A stretch of DNA of 13,037 nt from Pseudomonadota bacterium (lineage in GTDB: Bacteria; Pseudomonadota; Alphaproteobacteria; Acetobacterales; Acetobacteraceae), in assembly GCA_021826485.1 (NCBI GenBank), contig JAKAZX010000064.1:1-13037 (forward strand), given 5' to 3'. This document shows, piece after piece, positions 1 through 6,426 of the stretch. The notes under the pieces were generated by a model. That model made no database searches. It was not told where the DNA came from and was given only the letters and a program-made list of their open reading frames with translations. Every line of letters begins with the position of its first letter. Position 1 is the first letter of the stretch. The position numbers and the translations under genes are program-made.

Positions 1-93
1 CCGCCATTGGGCCGAGCCGACCGCTCGCGCTTCCTCTCGGCGCTCGATATGCTTTTGACCGCGGCGCGCCGCCGCGCGGTCAGTGCCCGGTGA
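1..93 (+). CDS. C-terminal end of an unidentified protein (partial, 5' end outside window)
   Basis: Frame 1 is open from the window edge to a TGA at 91-93, giving 30 residues that end in FLSALDMLLTAARRRAVSAR. Most codons end in G or C, as in the real genes here, and the peptide looks like an amphipathic C-terminal helix rich in Ala, Leu and Arg. It would run convergently into the crotonase gene and overlap its last 14 bases. The fragment is too short to assign a family. A helical regulator tail is possible but is only a guess, and the reading could be chance in GC-rich DNA. Confidence 0.3.
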   Translation, partial: PPLGRADRSRFLSALDMLLTAARRRAVSAR

Positions 94-886
94 AGCGCGG
101 CGCGCGCTTTTCGATGAAGGCGGCCACACCCTCCCGATGATCGTCGGTGGCGGCGCATTCCGCCATCAGCTCCGCCTCGCGGTGCGACTGTTCGTCCCAG
201 CTCGCATCCCAGGAATTGCGGATCAGCCGCTTGCTGCGCGCCAGCGCGAAAGTGGGGCCGTCCGCGAGCGACTGCGCCAGCCGACGCGCCACCGTATCCA
301 GGTCGGCGCGCGGCACCACGCGGTTGACCAGCCCGATCGCCTTCGCTTCGGCGGCGTCGAACCGCTCCCCCAGCAGCGCGATCTCCAGCGCGCGGCGCTC
401 GCCGACGATGCGGGGCAGCAGGTAGGTGGAGCAGCCGTCCCCTGACAGGCCGATATGGCGATAGGCGAGGGTGAAGAACGCATCCTCCGCCACAACGGCC
501 AGGTCGGCGGCCATCAGCAGGCTCATGCCCAACCCGGCGACGCCGCCCTGCGCGGCCACCACGACCGGCTTGGGCATGCGGCGGATCTGGTACAGGCACT
601 GGTGGATGGTGATGATTCGGGTTTCCACCCGTGCCGCGTGCGCCGCCTGATCCTCCTCGATCGCGCTGTGGAACCCCTTCACGTCGCCGCCGGCCATGAA
701 GGTTTCCCCCTCGGCGCGGAGCAGCACGGCGCGGATGGCGGGGTCGGTCTCGCAGCGGTGCGTCAGTTCGGTCAGCAGGTGCCGCATTTCATCGGACAGG
801 GCGTTGCGCGCCTGCGGGCGATTGAGCGTCAGCACCGCCAGCGCGTCCTGTCGCGTCAGCGTCACATGCGGTTCGGCATCGGTCAT
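80..886 (-). CDS. Enoyl-CoA hydratase/isomerase family protein, PaaG-like active site
   Basis: A crotonase-fold protein of 268 residues, the usual length for the family, acting on an acyl-CoA thioester in the cytoplasm. The N-terminal LTLNRPQARNALSDEM block (19-34), FMAGGDVKGF (63-72, part of the CoA/oxyanion pocket), the VAGLGMSLLMAADLAV core (116-131) and GLVNRVVP (185-192) place it in the superfamily. The two glutamates of true hydratases are absent: Ser122 and Tyr142 occupy those places. Asp150, in GLSGDG before LLPRIVG, matches the catalytic Asp of PaaG-type isomerases, so an isomerase role is more likely than hydration. The substrate is unknown. The ATG at 886 is chosen because its A-T-G-A overlaps the metW stop codon and the family's N-terminus begins about here; the frame is open further upstream but that part reads as metW in another frame. 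It is the last gene of the metX-metW run. A functional link to methionine synthesis is not evident. Confidence 0.88.
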   Translation of the reverse strand: MTDAEPHVTLTRQDALAVLTLNRPQARNALSDEMRHLLTELTHRCETDPAIRAVLLRAEGETFMAGGDVKGFHSAIEEDQAAHAARVETRIITIHQCLYQIRRMPKPVVVAAQGGVAGLGMSLLMAADLAVVAEDAFFTLAYRHIGLSGDGCSTYLLPRIVGERRALEIALLGERFDAAEAKAIGLVNRVVPRADLDTVARRLAQSLADGPTFALARSKRLIRNSWDASWDEQSHREAELMAECAATDDHREGVAAFIEKRAPRFTGH

Positions 887-1530
887 GACGGGGCCTTGCG
901 GAGTTGGAACAGCGCCTGCTCTCCGAACAGGTTGGCGAGGCCGACGAAGCGGCGCCACGGCGCGCGCTGCCCGGCATCGTCCACCGCCAGCCACCGCTCG
1001 ACGCGATAGCCTTCCTGTTCGCACAGCGCGAAGAAGTCGCGGATGGTGCAGGGGTGGATGTTCGGCGTCTCGTGCCACGGCCGGTTCCACACCGAGGTCA
1101 TCGGCATCCGGCCTTGCCGCAGCAACTGCCAGCGCACGCGCCAGTGCCCGAAATTGGGGAAGCTGACGACGGCACGCTCACCGATGCGCAGCATCTGGCG
1201 CAGCACCTCGCGCGGACGTTCCACCGCCTGCAGGGTGCGCGACAGCACCACATAGTCGAACGCCGCATCCGGGTACTGCGCCAGATCGGTGTCGGCATCG
1301 CCCTGCATCACCGGCAGGCCGTGCGCCACCGCGCGCGTCACCTCCGCCATGTCGATCTCGATGCCGCGGGCGTCGCAGCCGCGGGTGCGGAACAGATGGT
1401 CGATCAGCGTGCCGTCGCCGCAGCCGATGTCCAGCACGCGCGACCCGGGCGCGATCATCTCCGCGATCAGCCGCAGATCGAGCCGCATGTTCTTCGCGAC
1501 ATAGCGCACCGGATCGACGGCGACGTTCAC
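883..1530 (-). CDS. metW: Methionine biosynthesis protein MetW
   Basis: A class I SAM-dependent methyltransferase-fold protein of 215 residues, typical of MetW. Motif I, VLDIGCGDGTL, lies at 32-42; the acidic end of strand 2 follows in GIEID (56-60); and FDYVVLSRTLQAVE precedes VVSFPNFGHWRVRWQLLRQG, a stretch characteristic of MetW. MetW is known to work with MetX and is needed for full homoserine acyltransferase function in several proteobacteria; whether it methylates anything is unclear. The start is GTG at 1530, whose last two bases begin the metX stop codon (GTGA), which implies translational coupling. Its own stop overlaps the ATG of the crotonase gene in the same way. The family assignment is secure from the motifs; the start is chosen by the overlap and by the conserved N-terminal RYVAKNMRLDL segment. 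Confidence 0.95.
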   Translation of the reverse strand: MNVAVDPVRYVAKNMRLDLRLIAEMIAPGSRVLDIGCGDGTLIDHLFRTRGCDARGIEIDMAEVTRAVAHGLPVMQGDADTDLAQYPDAAFDYVVLSRTLQAVERPREVLRQMLRIGERAVVSFPNFGHWRVRWQLLRQGRMPMTSVWNRPWHETPNIHPCTIRDFFALCEQEGYRVERWLAVDDAGQRAPWRRFVGLANLFGEQALFQLRKAPS

Positions 1531-2678
1531 GCCGGCAGCCCCGCATGTTCGGCGCAGCCGGCGAGGAAGCCGGCCAACGTGCGGTGGAAGTCCGGTTCAT
1601 CGAGCAGGAAGGCGTCGTGGCCCTTGTCGGTCGCGATCTCGACGAAGCTGACATTAGCGGCGGCGCGGTTCAGGGCGCGCGCGATGGTGCGGCTTTCCGC
1701 CGTCGGGTACAGCCAGTCGCTGGAGAAGCTGATCAGGCAGAAGCGCGTGCGCGTGCCGCGGAACGCCGCCGACAGATCGCCGCCGTGGTCGGCGGCAAGG
1801 TCGAACCAGTCGGTGGCGCGCGTGATCGTCAGATAGCTCGCGGCATCGAAGCGGCGCACGAAGCTGCTGCCCTGGTGGCGCAGATAGCTCTCCACCTCGA
1901 ACGTGTCGTCGAACGATCCGGCGGCCTGCGCGCCGCGCAGGCGGCGGCCGAACTTGCGCGTCAATGCCTGCTCGGACAGGTAGGTGATGTGCGCGATCAT
2001 GCGCGCCACAGCGAGGCCGCGCGCCGGCACCCGGCCATGCGCCCAGTAGGTGCCGCCGAGCCAGTCGGGATCGGCGAAGATCGCCTGCCGCCCGACCTCG
2101 TTGAACGCGATGTTCTGCGCCGAATGGTTCGCCGCGGTCGCGATCGGCACGGCGGCGAACACCGCATCCGGGTAGCTGGCGGCCCATTCCAGCACCTGCA
2201 TCCCGCCCATCGAGCCGCCGATCACCGCGAACAGCCGGGTGATGCCGAGATGCTCGATCAGCCGCTTCTGCGCGCGCACCATGTCGCGGATCGTCACCGG
2301 CGGGAAATCGGTGCCCCAGCGCGGCGGGTTCGGCTGGTCCATGTCGTCGCGCGGGCTGCGCGGGCCGGTGCTGCCCATGCAGCCGCCGAGCACGTTGGCG
2401 CAGACGACGAAGAAGCGGTCCGTATCGATCGGCAGGCCGGGGCCGACCACCATCTCCCACCAGCCGGGCTTGCCGGTCAGCGGATGCTGCTCCGCCACGT
2501 ACTGGTCGCCGGTGAGCGCATGGCAGACCAGCACGGCATTGGAACGGTCGGCGTTCAACCGACCATAGGTGCGGTAGGCCACGGTCAGCCGGCGCAGGGC
2601 GAGGCCGCATTCCAGCGTCAGCCCGTCGTCGAAGGCGACGTGCGCGTGCGCGATCTCCGGCAGTTCGGCCTGATCCAT
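1527..2678 (-). CDS. metX: Homoserine O-acyltransferase (MetX, alpha/beta-hydrolase type)
   Basis: Acylates homoserine from acetyl-CoA or succinyl-CoA, the committing step of methionine synthesis. At 383 residues it has the normal family length. The nucleophile is Ser156 in GGSMGGMQ; the other triad members are Asp321 (SSDWLYP) and His354 (DKGHDAFLLD). The family block NVLGGCMGSTGPRSP (95-109) and the HALTGDQY oxyanion-side strand (53-60) are intact. Sequence alone does not settle the acyl donor: MetX proteins of alphaproteobacteria may use either. The ATG at 2678 is preferred because the typical N-terminus begins there; the frame stays open upstream to 3086 but that part lies antisense in the divergent chorismate mutase gene. 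No Shine-Dalgarno is seen. Instead a G-rich block ends 15 bases before the ATG. It is transcribed divergently from the aromatic genes and coupled to metW. Confidence 0.96.
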   Translation of the reverse strand: MDQAELPEIAHAHVAFDDGLTLECGLALRRLTVAYRTYGRLNADRSNAVLVCHALTGDQYVAEQHPLTGKPGWWEMVVGPGLPIDTDRFFVVCANVLGGCMGSTGPRSPRDDMDQPNPPRWGTDFPPVTIRDMVRAQKRLIEHLGITRLFAVIGGSMGGMQVLEWAASYPDAVFAAVPIATAANHSAQNIAFNEVGRQAIFADPDWLGGTYWAHGRVPARGLAVARMIAHITYLSEQALTRKFGRRLRGAQAAGSFDDTFEVESYLRHQGSSFVRRFDAASYLTITRATDWFDLAADHGGDLSAAFRGTRTRFCLISFSSDWLYPTAESRTIARALNRAAANVSFVEIATDKGHDAFLLDEPDFHRTLAGFLAGCAEHAGLPA

Positions 2679-2693
2679 GACGGCGCTGATATG

Positions 2694-2712
2694 CCCCCCC
2701 GCCCGCCCGCCC
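2694..2712 (-). promoter_or_regulatory. Putative G-quadruplex motif in metX leader
   Basis: On the metX sense strand this reads as three GGG runs, each followed by a single C, and then a run of seven G. That satisfies the canonical G3-N1-G3-N1-G3-N1-G3 rule with the shortest loops, the class expected to be most stable, especially as RNA. It ends 15 bases upstream of the metX ATG, where the ribosome would bind, and no ordinary ribosome binding site is present. The motif is certain from sequence; folding and a regulatory role are inference. Confidence 0.55.
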
Positions 2713-2722
2713 GCAACGCCCG

Positions 2723-2742
2723 GCGCGGCAACCCGGCCGCGC
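2723..2742 (-). other. GC hairpin in the metX/chorismate mutase spacer
   Basis: GCGCGGC at 2723-2729 is perfectly complementary to GCCGCGC at 2736-2742, with a 6-base loop (AACCCG on the + strand). All seven pairs are G-C. It lies 11 bases upstream of the G-quadruplex motif in the metX transcript direction, or could be an operator in DNA. No T-run follows on either strand, so it is not a standard terminator. Confidence 0.35.
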
Positions 2743-2772
2743 GCCGCTAGGCAGGCGGGACCGGTTCGGCTA

Positions 2773-2792
2773 TGCCAGCCGCCTTTGCCAGC
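2773..2792 (+). repeat. Direct repeat TGCCAGC x2
   Basis: TGCCAGC occurs at 2773-2779 and again at 2786-2792, 13 bases apart start to start and just before the chorismate mutase ATG. Two half-sites could bind a regulator, but the pair may be chance in such GC-rich DNA. Confidence 0.25.
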
Positions 2793-2802
2793 ACCGTCCG
2801 TG

Positions 2803-3684
2803 ATGTCCAGCACCGCCCCGATCGACGAAGCCGCCCCCGCCACCACGCTCGCCGAGCTGCGGGCGCGGCTGGATGACCTGGATACGGCGATCCACGACCT
2901 GCTGATGCAGCGCGCCGACGTGGTGGGGGAGGTGGCGCAGCTTGCCGCGTCCCGCGGCAAGATCGCCTTCCGCCCGGGGCGGGAGGCGCAGATCATCCGC
3001 CGGCTGCTGGCCCGCCATGCCGGCGGCCTGCCGCGGCAGGCGCTGCCGCGGCTGTGGCGCGAATTGCTGGCCGCGACCACCGCCATGCAGGGCGCCTTCG
3101 TGATCGCGGTGTGCGAGCCGGCGCCGGGAACCGGCTACGCCGCCTGCGCGCGGGAGCATTTCGGCGCGCTGACGCCGCTGCGCGCCCATACCAGCCCCGC
3201 CCGCGCGATCGCCGAGGTCAGCGCCGGCATCGCCACCGCCGCCGTGCTGCCCATGCCGCAGGAGGAGGAGCCGGCCGCCACCGCCTGGTGGGCAACGCTG
3301 CTGCACCGGGACGAGCCGCGCATCCACGTGGTTGCCCGCCTGCCGTTCTGGGCGCCGCGACCGGAAGGGGCGCCGCAGGTGCAGGCGCTGGTGGTCGCCG
3401 CCGCACCGCCCGATCCGTCGGGCCGCGACCGCAGCCTGCTCGGCTTCGACCTGAGTGCGGAGATCAGCCGCGCCCGCCTGTCGGCCGCCTGCACCGCCGC
3501 CGGCCTGGCACCCGCCGCCATGATCCTGCGCCGCGATCCGGCCGCGCAGGAGGCGCAGGGGCTGGTGGAAGTGGAGGGGTACGTGACCGAGGACGACCCG
3601 CGGCTGGCGGCGCTGGCCGACCATGCCGGCCGTTCGACCGTGCTCGGCGCCTATGCCGTGCCGGTGGGCGGGGACGCGCCATGA
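2803..3684 (+). CDS. Chorismate mutase (AroQ type) fused to a degenerate prephenate dehydratase/ACT-like region
   Basis: A protein of 293 residues that converts chorismate to prephenate, at the branch to phenylalanine and tyrosine. Residues 15-96 form the AroQ domain. Aligned without gaps to E. coli P-protein, Arg20, Arg37, Arg60, Glu61 and Gln96 match R11, R28, R51, E52 and Q88; Thr92 replaces S84; and the usual Lys39 is Ala48. Residues 99-183 follow the first lobe of prephenate dehydratase (REHFG; a VLPMPQEE segment where VLPIEN is expected; RIHVVARLPFW). The second lobe is missing, and the catalytic TRF before the closing strand is replaced by VQA (193-195, followed by LVVAA). Residues 206-290 resemble the regulatory ACT domain (SGRDRSLLGFDL, LVEVEGYVTEDDPRLAAL, VLGAYAVP) but lack ESRP. 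Full P-proteins are near 360-390 residues, so dehydratase activity is not expected. ATG 2803 begins the domain sensibly but has no clear ribosome site. Its stop overlaps hisC (ATGA). Confidence 0.88.
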   Translation: MSSTAPIDEAAPATTLAELRARLDDLDTAIHDLLMQRADVVGEVAQLAASRGKIAFRPGREAQIIRRLLARHAGGLPRQALPRLWRELLAATTAMQGAFVIAVCEPAPGTGYAACAREHFGALTPLRAHTSPARAIAEVSAGIATAAVLPMPQEEEPAATAWWATLLHRDEPRIHVVARLPFWAPRPEGAPQVQALVVAAAPPDPSGRDRSLLGFDLSAEISRARLSAACTAAGLAPAAMILRRDPAAQEAQGLVEVEGYVTEDDPRLAALADHAGRSTVLGAYAVPVGGDAP

Positions 3685-4781
3685 CCGCGCCGCGCCCGCG
3701 CCCCGAGGTGCTGAAGATCGACGCCTATGTCGCCGGCGAATCGAAGCTGCCGGGCGTCAACCGCATCATCAAGCTGTCGTCCAATGAAGGGGCGTTCGGC
3801 CCGCCGCCGGCGGCCAGCGCCGCCTTCGCCCGCGTGGCGGCGGAGCTGCACCGCTATCCGGACGGCGGGTCGGTCGAGCTGCGGCGGGCGCTCGGCGCGC
3901 GCTTCGGCCTCGATCCGGAGCGGATCGTCTGCGGCACCGGCTCGGACGAGCTGATCCAGCATCTGTGCCACGCCTATGGCGGGCCGGGCACCGAGATCGT
4001 CATGTCGATGCACGGCTTCACCATGTACCAGATCGCCGGCACCTATGCCGGCAGCCGCGTGCTGAAGGCGCCGGAGCGGAACCTGACCGCGGATGTGGAC
4101 GCGATGCTGGCCGCCGTGTCCGCCGCGACGCGCATCGTGTTCCTGGCCAACCCCAACAACCCGACCGGCAGCCTGCTGCCGCAGCCCGAGGTGCTGCGGC
4201 TGCGGCGCGGCCTGCCGGCCGATGTGCTGCTGGTGCTGGATGCCGCCTATGCCGAGTATGTCGAGCAGCCGGGCTACGATCCGGGCGTCGCCCTGGTCGA
4301 TGCCGGCGACAACACGGTGATGCTGCGCACGTTCAGCAAGATTTTCGGTCTCGGCGGCATGCGCGTCGGCTGGGCCTATGCGCCGGCCGGCGTGGTGGAT
4401 GCACTGAACCGCGTGCGCGGCGTGTTCAACGTCAACATCGCCGCCCAGGCCGCCGCGGTCGCCGCCCTTGCGGAGCCCGGCTGGGTGGAGCGGGTGCGCG
4501 CCCACAACACCGAATGGCGGGGGCGCCTGACGGCCGCGCTGACCGCCGCGGGCGTGCGGGTGTGGCCGAGCGAGGGCAATTTCCTGCTGGCCGATTTCGA
4601 TACGCCGGCGCGCGCGGCGGCGGCGAATGCGGCCTTGCAGGCGCGCGGCATCATCGTGCGCGGCATGGCGGCCTACGACCTGCCGCACTGCCTGCGCATC
4701 ACCGTCGGCACCGCCGAGGAATGCACCCTGGTCGCCGAGGCGGTCGCTGCCTTCATGGCAAGCGCGCGCGCCGATGGCTGA
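3681..4781 (+). CDS. hisC: Histidinol-phosphate / aromatic aminotransferase
   Basis: A fold-type I PLP aminotransferase of 366 residues. Visible landmarks are KLSSNEGAFGPPP near the N-terminus (31-43), NPNNPTGS (157-164), Asp187 in LVLDAAYAEY, the Schiff-base lysine Lys220 in TFSKIFGLGGMRVGW, and a C-terminal arginine in HCLRITVG. HisC converts imidazole acetol phosphate plus glutamate to histidinol phosphate. Relatives of this branch also transaminate phenylpyruvate, hydroxyphenylpyruvate or prephenate. Its position between chorismate mutase and cyclohexadienyl dehydrogenase argues for an aromatic role here; a second hisC elsewhere cannot be excluded. The ATG at 3681 overlaps the preceding stop by 4 bases, with GGGGA shortly upstream as a weak ribosome site. 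The frame is open upstream but that part is the shadow of the chorismate mutase gene. Confidence 0.92.
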   Translation: MTAPRPRPEVLKIDAYVAGESKLPGVNRIIKLSSNEGAFGPPPAASAAFARVAAELHRYPDGGSVELRRALGARFGLDPERIVCGTGSDELIQHLCHAYGGPGTEIVMSMHGFTMYQIAGTYAGSRVLKAPERNLTADVDAMLAAVSAATRIVFLANPNNPTGSLLPQPEVLRLRRGLPADVLLVLDAAYAEYVEQPGYDPGVALVDAGDNTVMLRTFSKIFGLGGMRVGWAYAPAGVVDALNRVRGVFNVNIAAQAAAVAALAEPGWVERVRAHNTEWRGRLTAALTAAGVRVWPSEGNFLLADFDTPARAAAANAALQARGIIVRGMAAYDLPHCLRITVGTAEECTLVAEAVAAFMASARADG

Positions 4782-5661
4782 GCCGCTGTTCCGCCGGCTC
4801 GCGCTGCTGGGCATCGGGCTGATCGGCAGCTCGGTTGCCCGCATCGCGCGCGAACGCGGCGACCTCGCCGGGGAGGTGGTGGCCAACGCCCGCACGCCCG
4901 CGACCCTGAAGCGCGTCGCCGAACTCGGCATCGCCGACCGGATCGAGGCGGACCCCGCCCAGGCGGTGCAGGGCGCGGACTGCGTGATGCTGTGCGCCCC
5001 GGTCGGCGCCTTCGCAGGCCTGGCGGAGGCGATCGCCCCGCATCTCGCGCCCGGCGCGATCCTGACCGATGTCGGTTCCACCAAGCAGTCGGTGATCCGC
5101 GATGTCGGGCCGCTGGTGCCGGCGGGCGTGCATTTCGTGCCGGCGCATCCGCTGGCCGGGACCGAGTATTCCGGCCCCGATGCCGGCTTCACCACGCTGT
5201 TCGACGGGCGCTGGTGCCTGCTGACCCCGCCGCCCGGCACCGATGCCGCGTCGGTCGAGAAGATCGCCGAACTGTGGCGCCGCTGCGGGGCGATGGTACA
5301 GACGATGGAGCCGGCGCACCACGACCGCGTGCTGGCGATCGTCAGCCACCTGCCGCATCTGCTTGCCTTCACCATCTGCGGCACTGCCGACGACCTGGAA
5401 GGGGAGAGCCGGCAGGAAGTGTTGCAGTTCGCCGCCACGGGCTTTCGCGACTTCACCCGCATCGCCGCCTCCGACCCGGTGATGTGGCGCGACGTGTTCC
5501 TGAACAACCGGGAGGCGCTGCTGGAAATGCTGGCGCGCTTCACCGAGGACGCGCAGGCGATGGCGCGCGCGGTGCGCTGGGGCGACGGCGCCTATATCGA
5601 GGACAAGATCCTGCGCGGCCGGCACATCCGGCGCAGCCTGATCGAGTTGAAGCAGGCGTAG
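4774..5661 (+). CDS. tyrC: Prephenate/arogenate (cyclohexadienyl) dehydrogenase
   Basis: Oxidatively decarboxylates prephenate and/or arogenate on the way to tyrosine. At 295 residues it is the catalytic core only, with no ACT domain. The N-terminal Rossmann motif is LLGIGLIGSS (11-20). The second strand ends VVANART without the Asp typical of strict NAD use, so NADP or dual use is possible (inference). LTDVGSTKQSV (98-107) and the active-site His125 in PAHPLAGTEYSGPD are the family signatures, and HHDRVLAIVSHLPHLLAF follows in the helical domain. The ATG at 4774 overlaps the end of hisC by 8 bases, and no ribosome site is seen, which suggests coupled translation. A linked HisC-type aminotransferase and cyclohexadienyl dehydrogenase is known from Zymomonas mobilis, hence the symbol. 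It ends 13 bases from the convergent chaC gene. Confidence 0.94.
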   Translation: MAEPLFRRLALLGIGLIGSSVARIARERGDLAGEVVANARTPATLKRVAELGIADRIEADPAQAVQGADCVMLCAPVGAFAGLAEAIAPHLAPGAILTDVGSTKQSVIRDVGPLVPAGVHFVPAHPLAGTEYSGPDAGFTTLFDGRWCLLTPPPGTDAASVEKIAELWRRCGAMVQTMEPAHHDRVLAIVSHLPHLLAFTICGTADDLEGESRQEVLQFAATGFRDFTRIAASDPVMWRDVFLNNREALLEMLARFTEDAQAMARAVRWGDGAYIEDKILRGRHIRRSLIELKQA

Positions 5662-5674
5662 CCGGCCGCCCCCG

Positions 5675-6364
5675 TCACATCGCGGCGTGCCGCGCCAGCA
5701 CCAGCGCCGCGATGCGGTCCAGCGCGGGATCGCGGATGCCCATGCGGTGCAGCCCCTCGCAGGTGCGGAACAGGTAGTCCGCGCAGGTGCCAAGCTCCCC
5801 GCCGGCGGTGGCCAGCCGCTCCACCACCTCCGCCTCCGGCAGGTCGCCGGCATAGCCGTGGCTGGTATCCTCGATCGTGAAGGCGAGGGCGCCGCCCAGC
5901 GTCGCGCCGGCCTCGTCCGTCGCGTCCAGCCAGCGCGGCGTGTACGATCCGGTCACCATCTCCCGCCGCCAGAGCAGGTCGAGTTCGTGCTCCAGCCCGT
6001 CCTCCGGCACCCGCAGCACGGCGCCCACGCAACTGCCGCCAGGGCGCAGGCCGAGCAGCAGGCCCGGATTCTCCGGCGTGCCGCGGCCGGCGCGGGTGGC
6101 GAGGCAGAACGCGCGGTGCCAGCCCTGCACCGTCGCGGCGCGCTGGGCAGTGACGCGGATGGTCGGGTTCCAGATCAGCGAGCCATAGGCGAACAGCCAG
6201 ACGCCGTCGCCACGCTCCGGCCGCGCCGCCAGCGCGGCATGGAGGGAAGCGCGGCGCTCCGCCTCGCTCAGCACGCGCATCTGCGGGGAGGCGCGGGCGA
6301 TCATGTCCGCCAGCCCGCCGCCGAGCAGCATTTCACGGGTCAGGCGGGGCGGCGCGTCCGTCAT
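5675..6364 (-). CDS. chaC: ChaC-family gamma-glutamylcyclotransferase
   Basis: Predicted cytoplasmic enzyme that cleaves glutathione to 5-oxoproline and cysteinylglycine. Its 229 residues match the length of bacterial ChaC. The substrate-binding YGSL motif is at 60-63 within VWLFAYGSLIWNP, followed by GWHRAFCLATRAGRGTPENPG, typical of the family. Glu135, in ELDLLWRREM, is the likely catalytic glutamate, and YTPRWL follows. The C-terminal part (GYAGDLPEAE, then YLFRTCEGLHRMGIRD) also fits. The ATG at 6364 is chosen because about 50 residues precede the fold as usual; no clear ribosome site is seen. It lies 62 bases downstream of the importer permease on the same strand and could be read through from that operon, but a functional link to the importer is not shown. 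It converges with tyrC. Confidence 0.92.
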   Translation of the reverse strand: MTDAPPRLTREMLLGGGLADMIARASPQMRVLSEAERRASLHAALAARPERGDGVWLFAYGSLIWNPTIRVTAQRAATVQGWHRAFCLATRAGRGTPENPGLLLGLRPGGSCVGAVLRVPEDGLEHELDLLWRREMVTGSYTPRWLDATDEAGATLGGALAFTIEDTSHGYAGDLPEAEVVERLATAGGELGTCADYLFRTCEGLHRMGIRDPALDRIAALVLARHAAM

Positions 6365-6401
6365 GCCCGTCAATGTGACGATGCCCCGCGCCGTGTCCAG
6401 G

Positions 6402-6423
6402 GCCGCCGGGCCGCGTCGGCGGC
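6402..6423 (-). terminator. Weak hairpin after the importer operon
   Basis: GCCGCC at 6402-6407 pairs with GGCGGC at 6418-6423 around a 10-base loop, four bases past the stop codon of the last permease gene. It has no following T-run, so at most it is a weak or factor-assisted terminator or an RNA-protecting end. Chance is possible at this GC content. Confidence 0.2.
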
Positions 6424-6426
6424 GGA

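Larger units (their letters stand above)
2679..2802. promoter_or_regulatory. Divergent intergenic control region, metX / chorismate mutase
   Basis: These 124 bases must hold the promoters for both the leftward methionine genes and the rightward aromatic genes. No good sigma70 -35/-10 pair is visible on either strand. It contains a G-quadruplex motif and a GC hairpin, both in what would be the metX leader, and a repeated TGCCAGC heptamer near the chorismate mutase start. I looked for SAM-II-like and SAH riboswitch cores on the metX strand and recognised none. Confidence 0.6.

Noticed and set aside
61..72. Perfect 12-base palindrome GCGGCGCGCCGC near the window start
   Set aside because: It is a pure G/C alternating palindrome with no loop or T-run, and is not informative at this base composition.
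2679..2802. SAM-responsive riboswitch in the metX leader
   Set aside because: I looked for SAM-II-like and SAH cores on the metX strand and found no matching conserved segments; the leader is also very short.
2679..3086. N-terminal extension of MetX through the spacer into the divergent gene
   Set aside because: The frame is open but the translation is Arg/Ser/Ala-rich and antisense to the chorismate mutase domain. The known MetX N-terminus fits the ATG at 2678.
3651..5543. Long leftward open frame of about 630 codons opposite hisC and tyrC
   Set aside because: No protein motif is visible, and both sense genes are complete and well conserved.
5681..5694. CGCGGC-GT-GCCGCG hairpin between convergent tyrC and chaC
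   Set aside because: It has a 2-base loop and no T-run, and lies inside the chaC coding end. It is expected by chance at this GC content, so it is not called a terminator.
6368..6380. CGTCA-ATG-TGACG inverted repeat just upstream of chaC, including TTGACG on the minus strand
   Set aside because: TTGACG would be a good -35 but lies only 4 bases from the chaC ATG, so it cannot drive this gene. The stem is only 5 bp.
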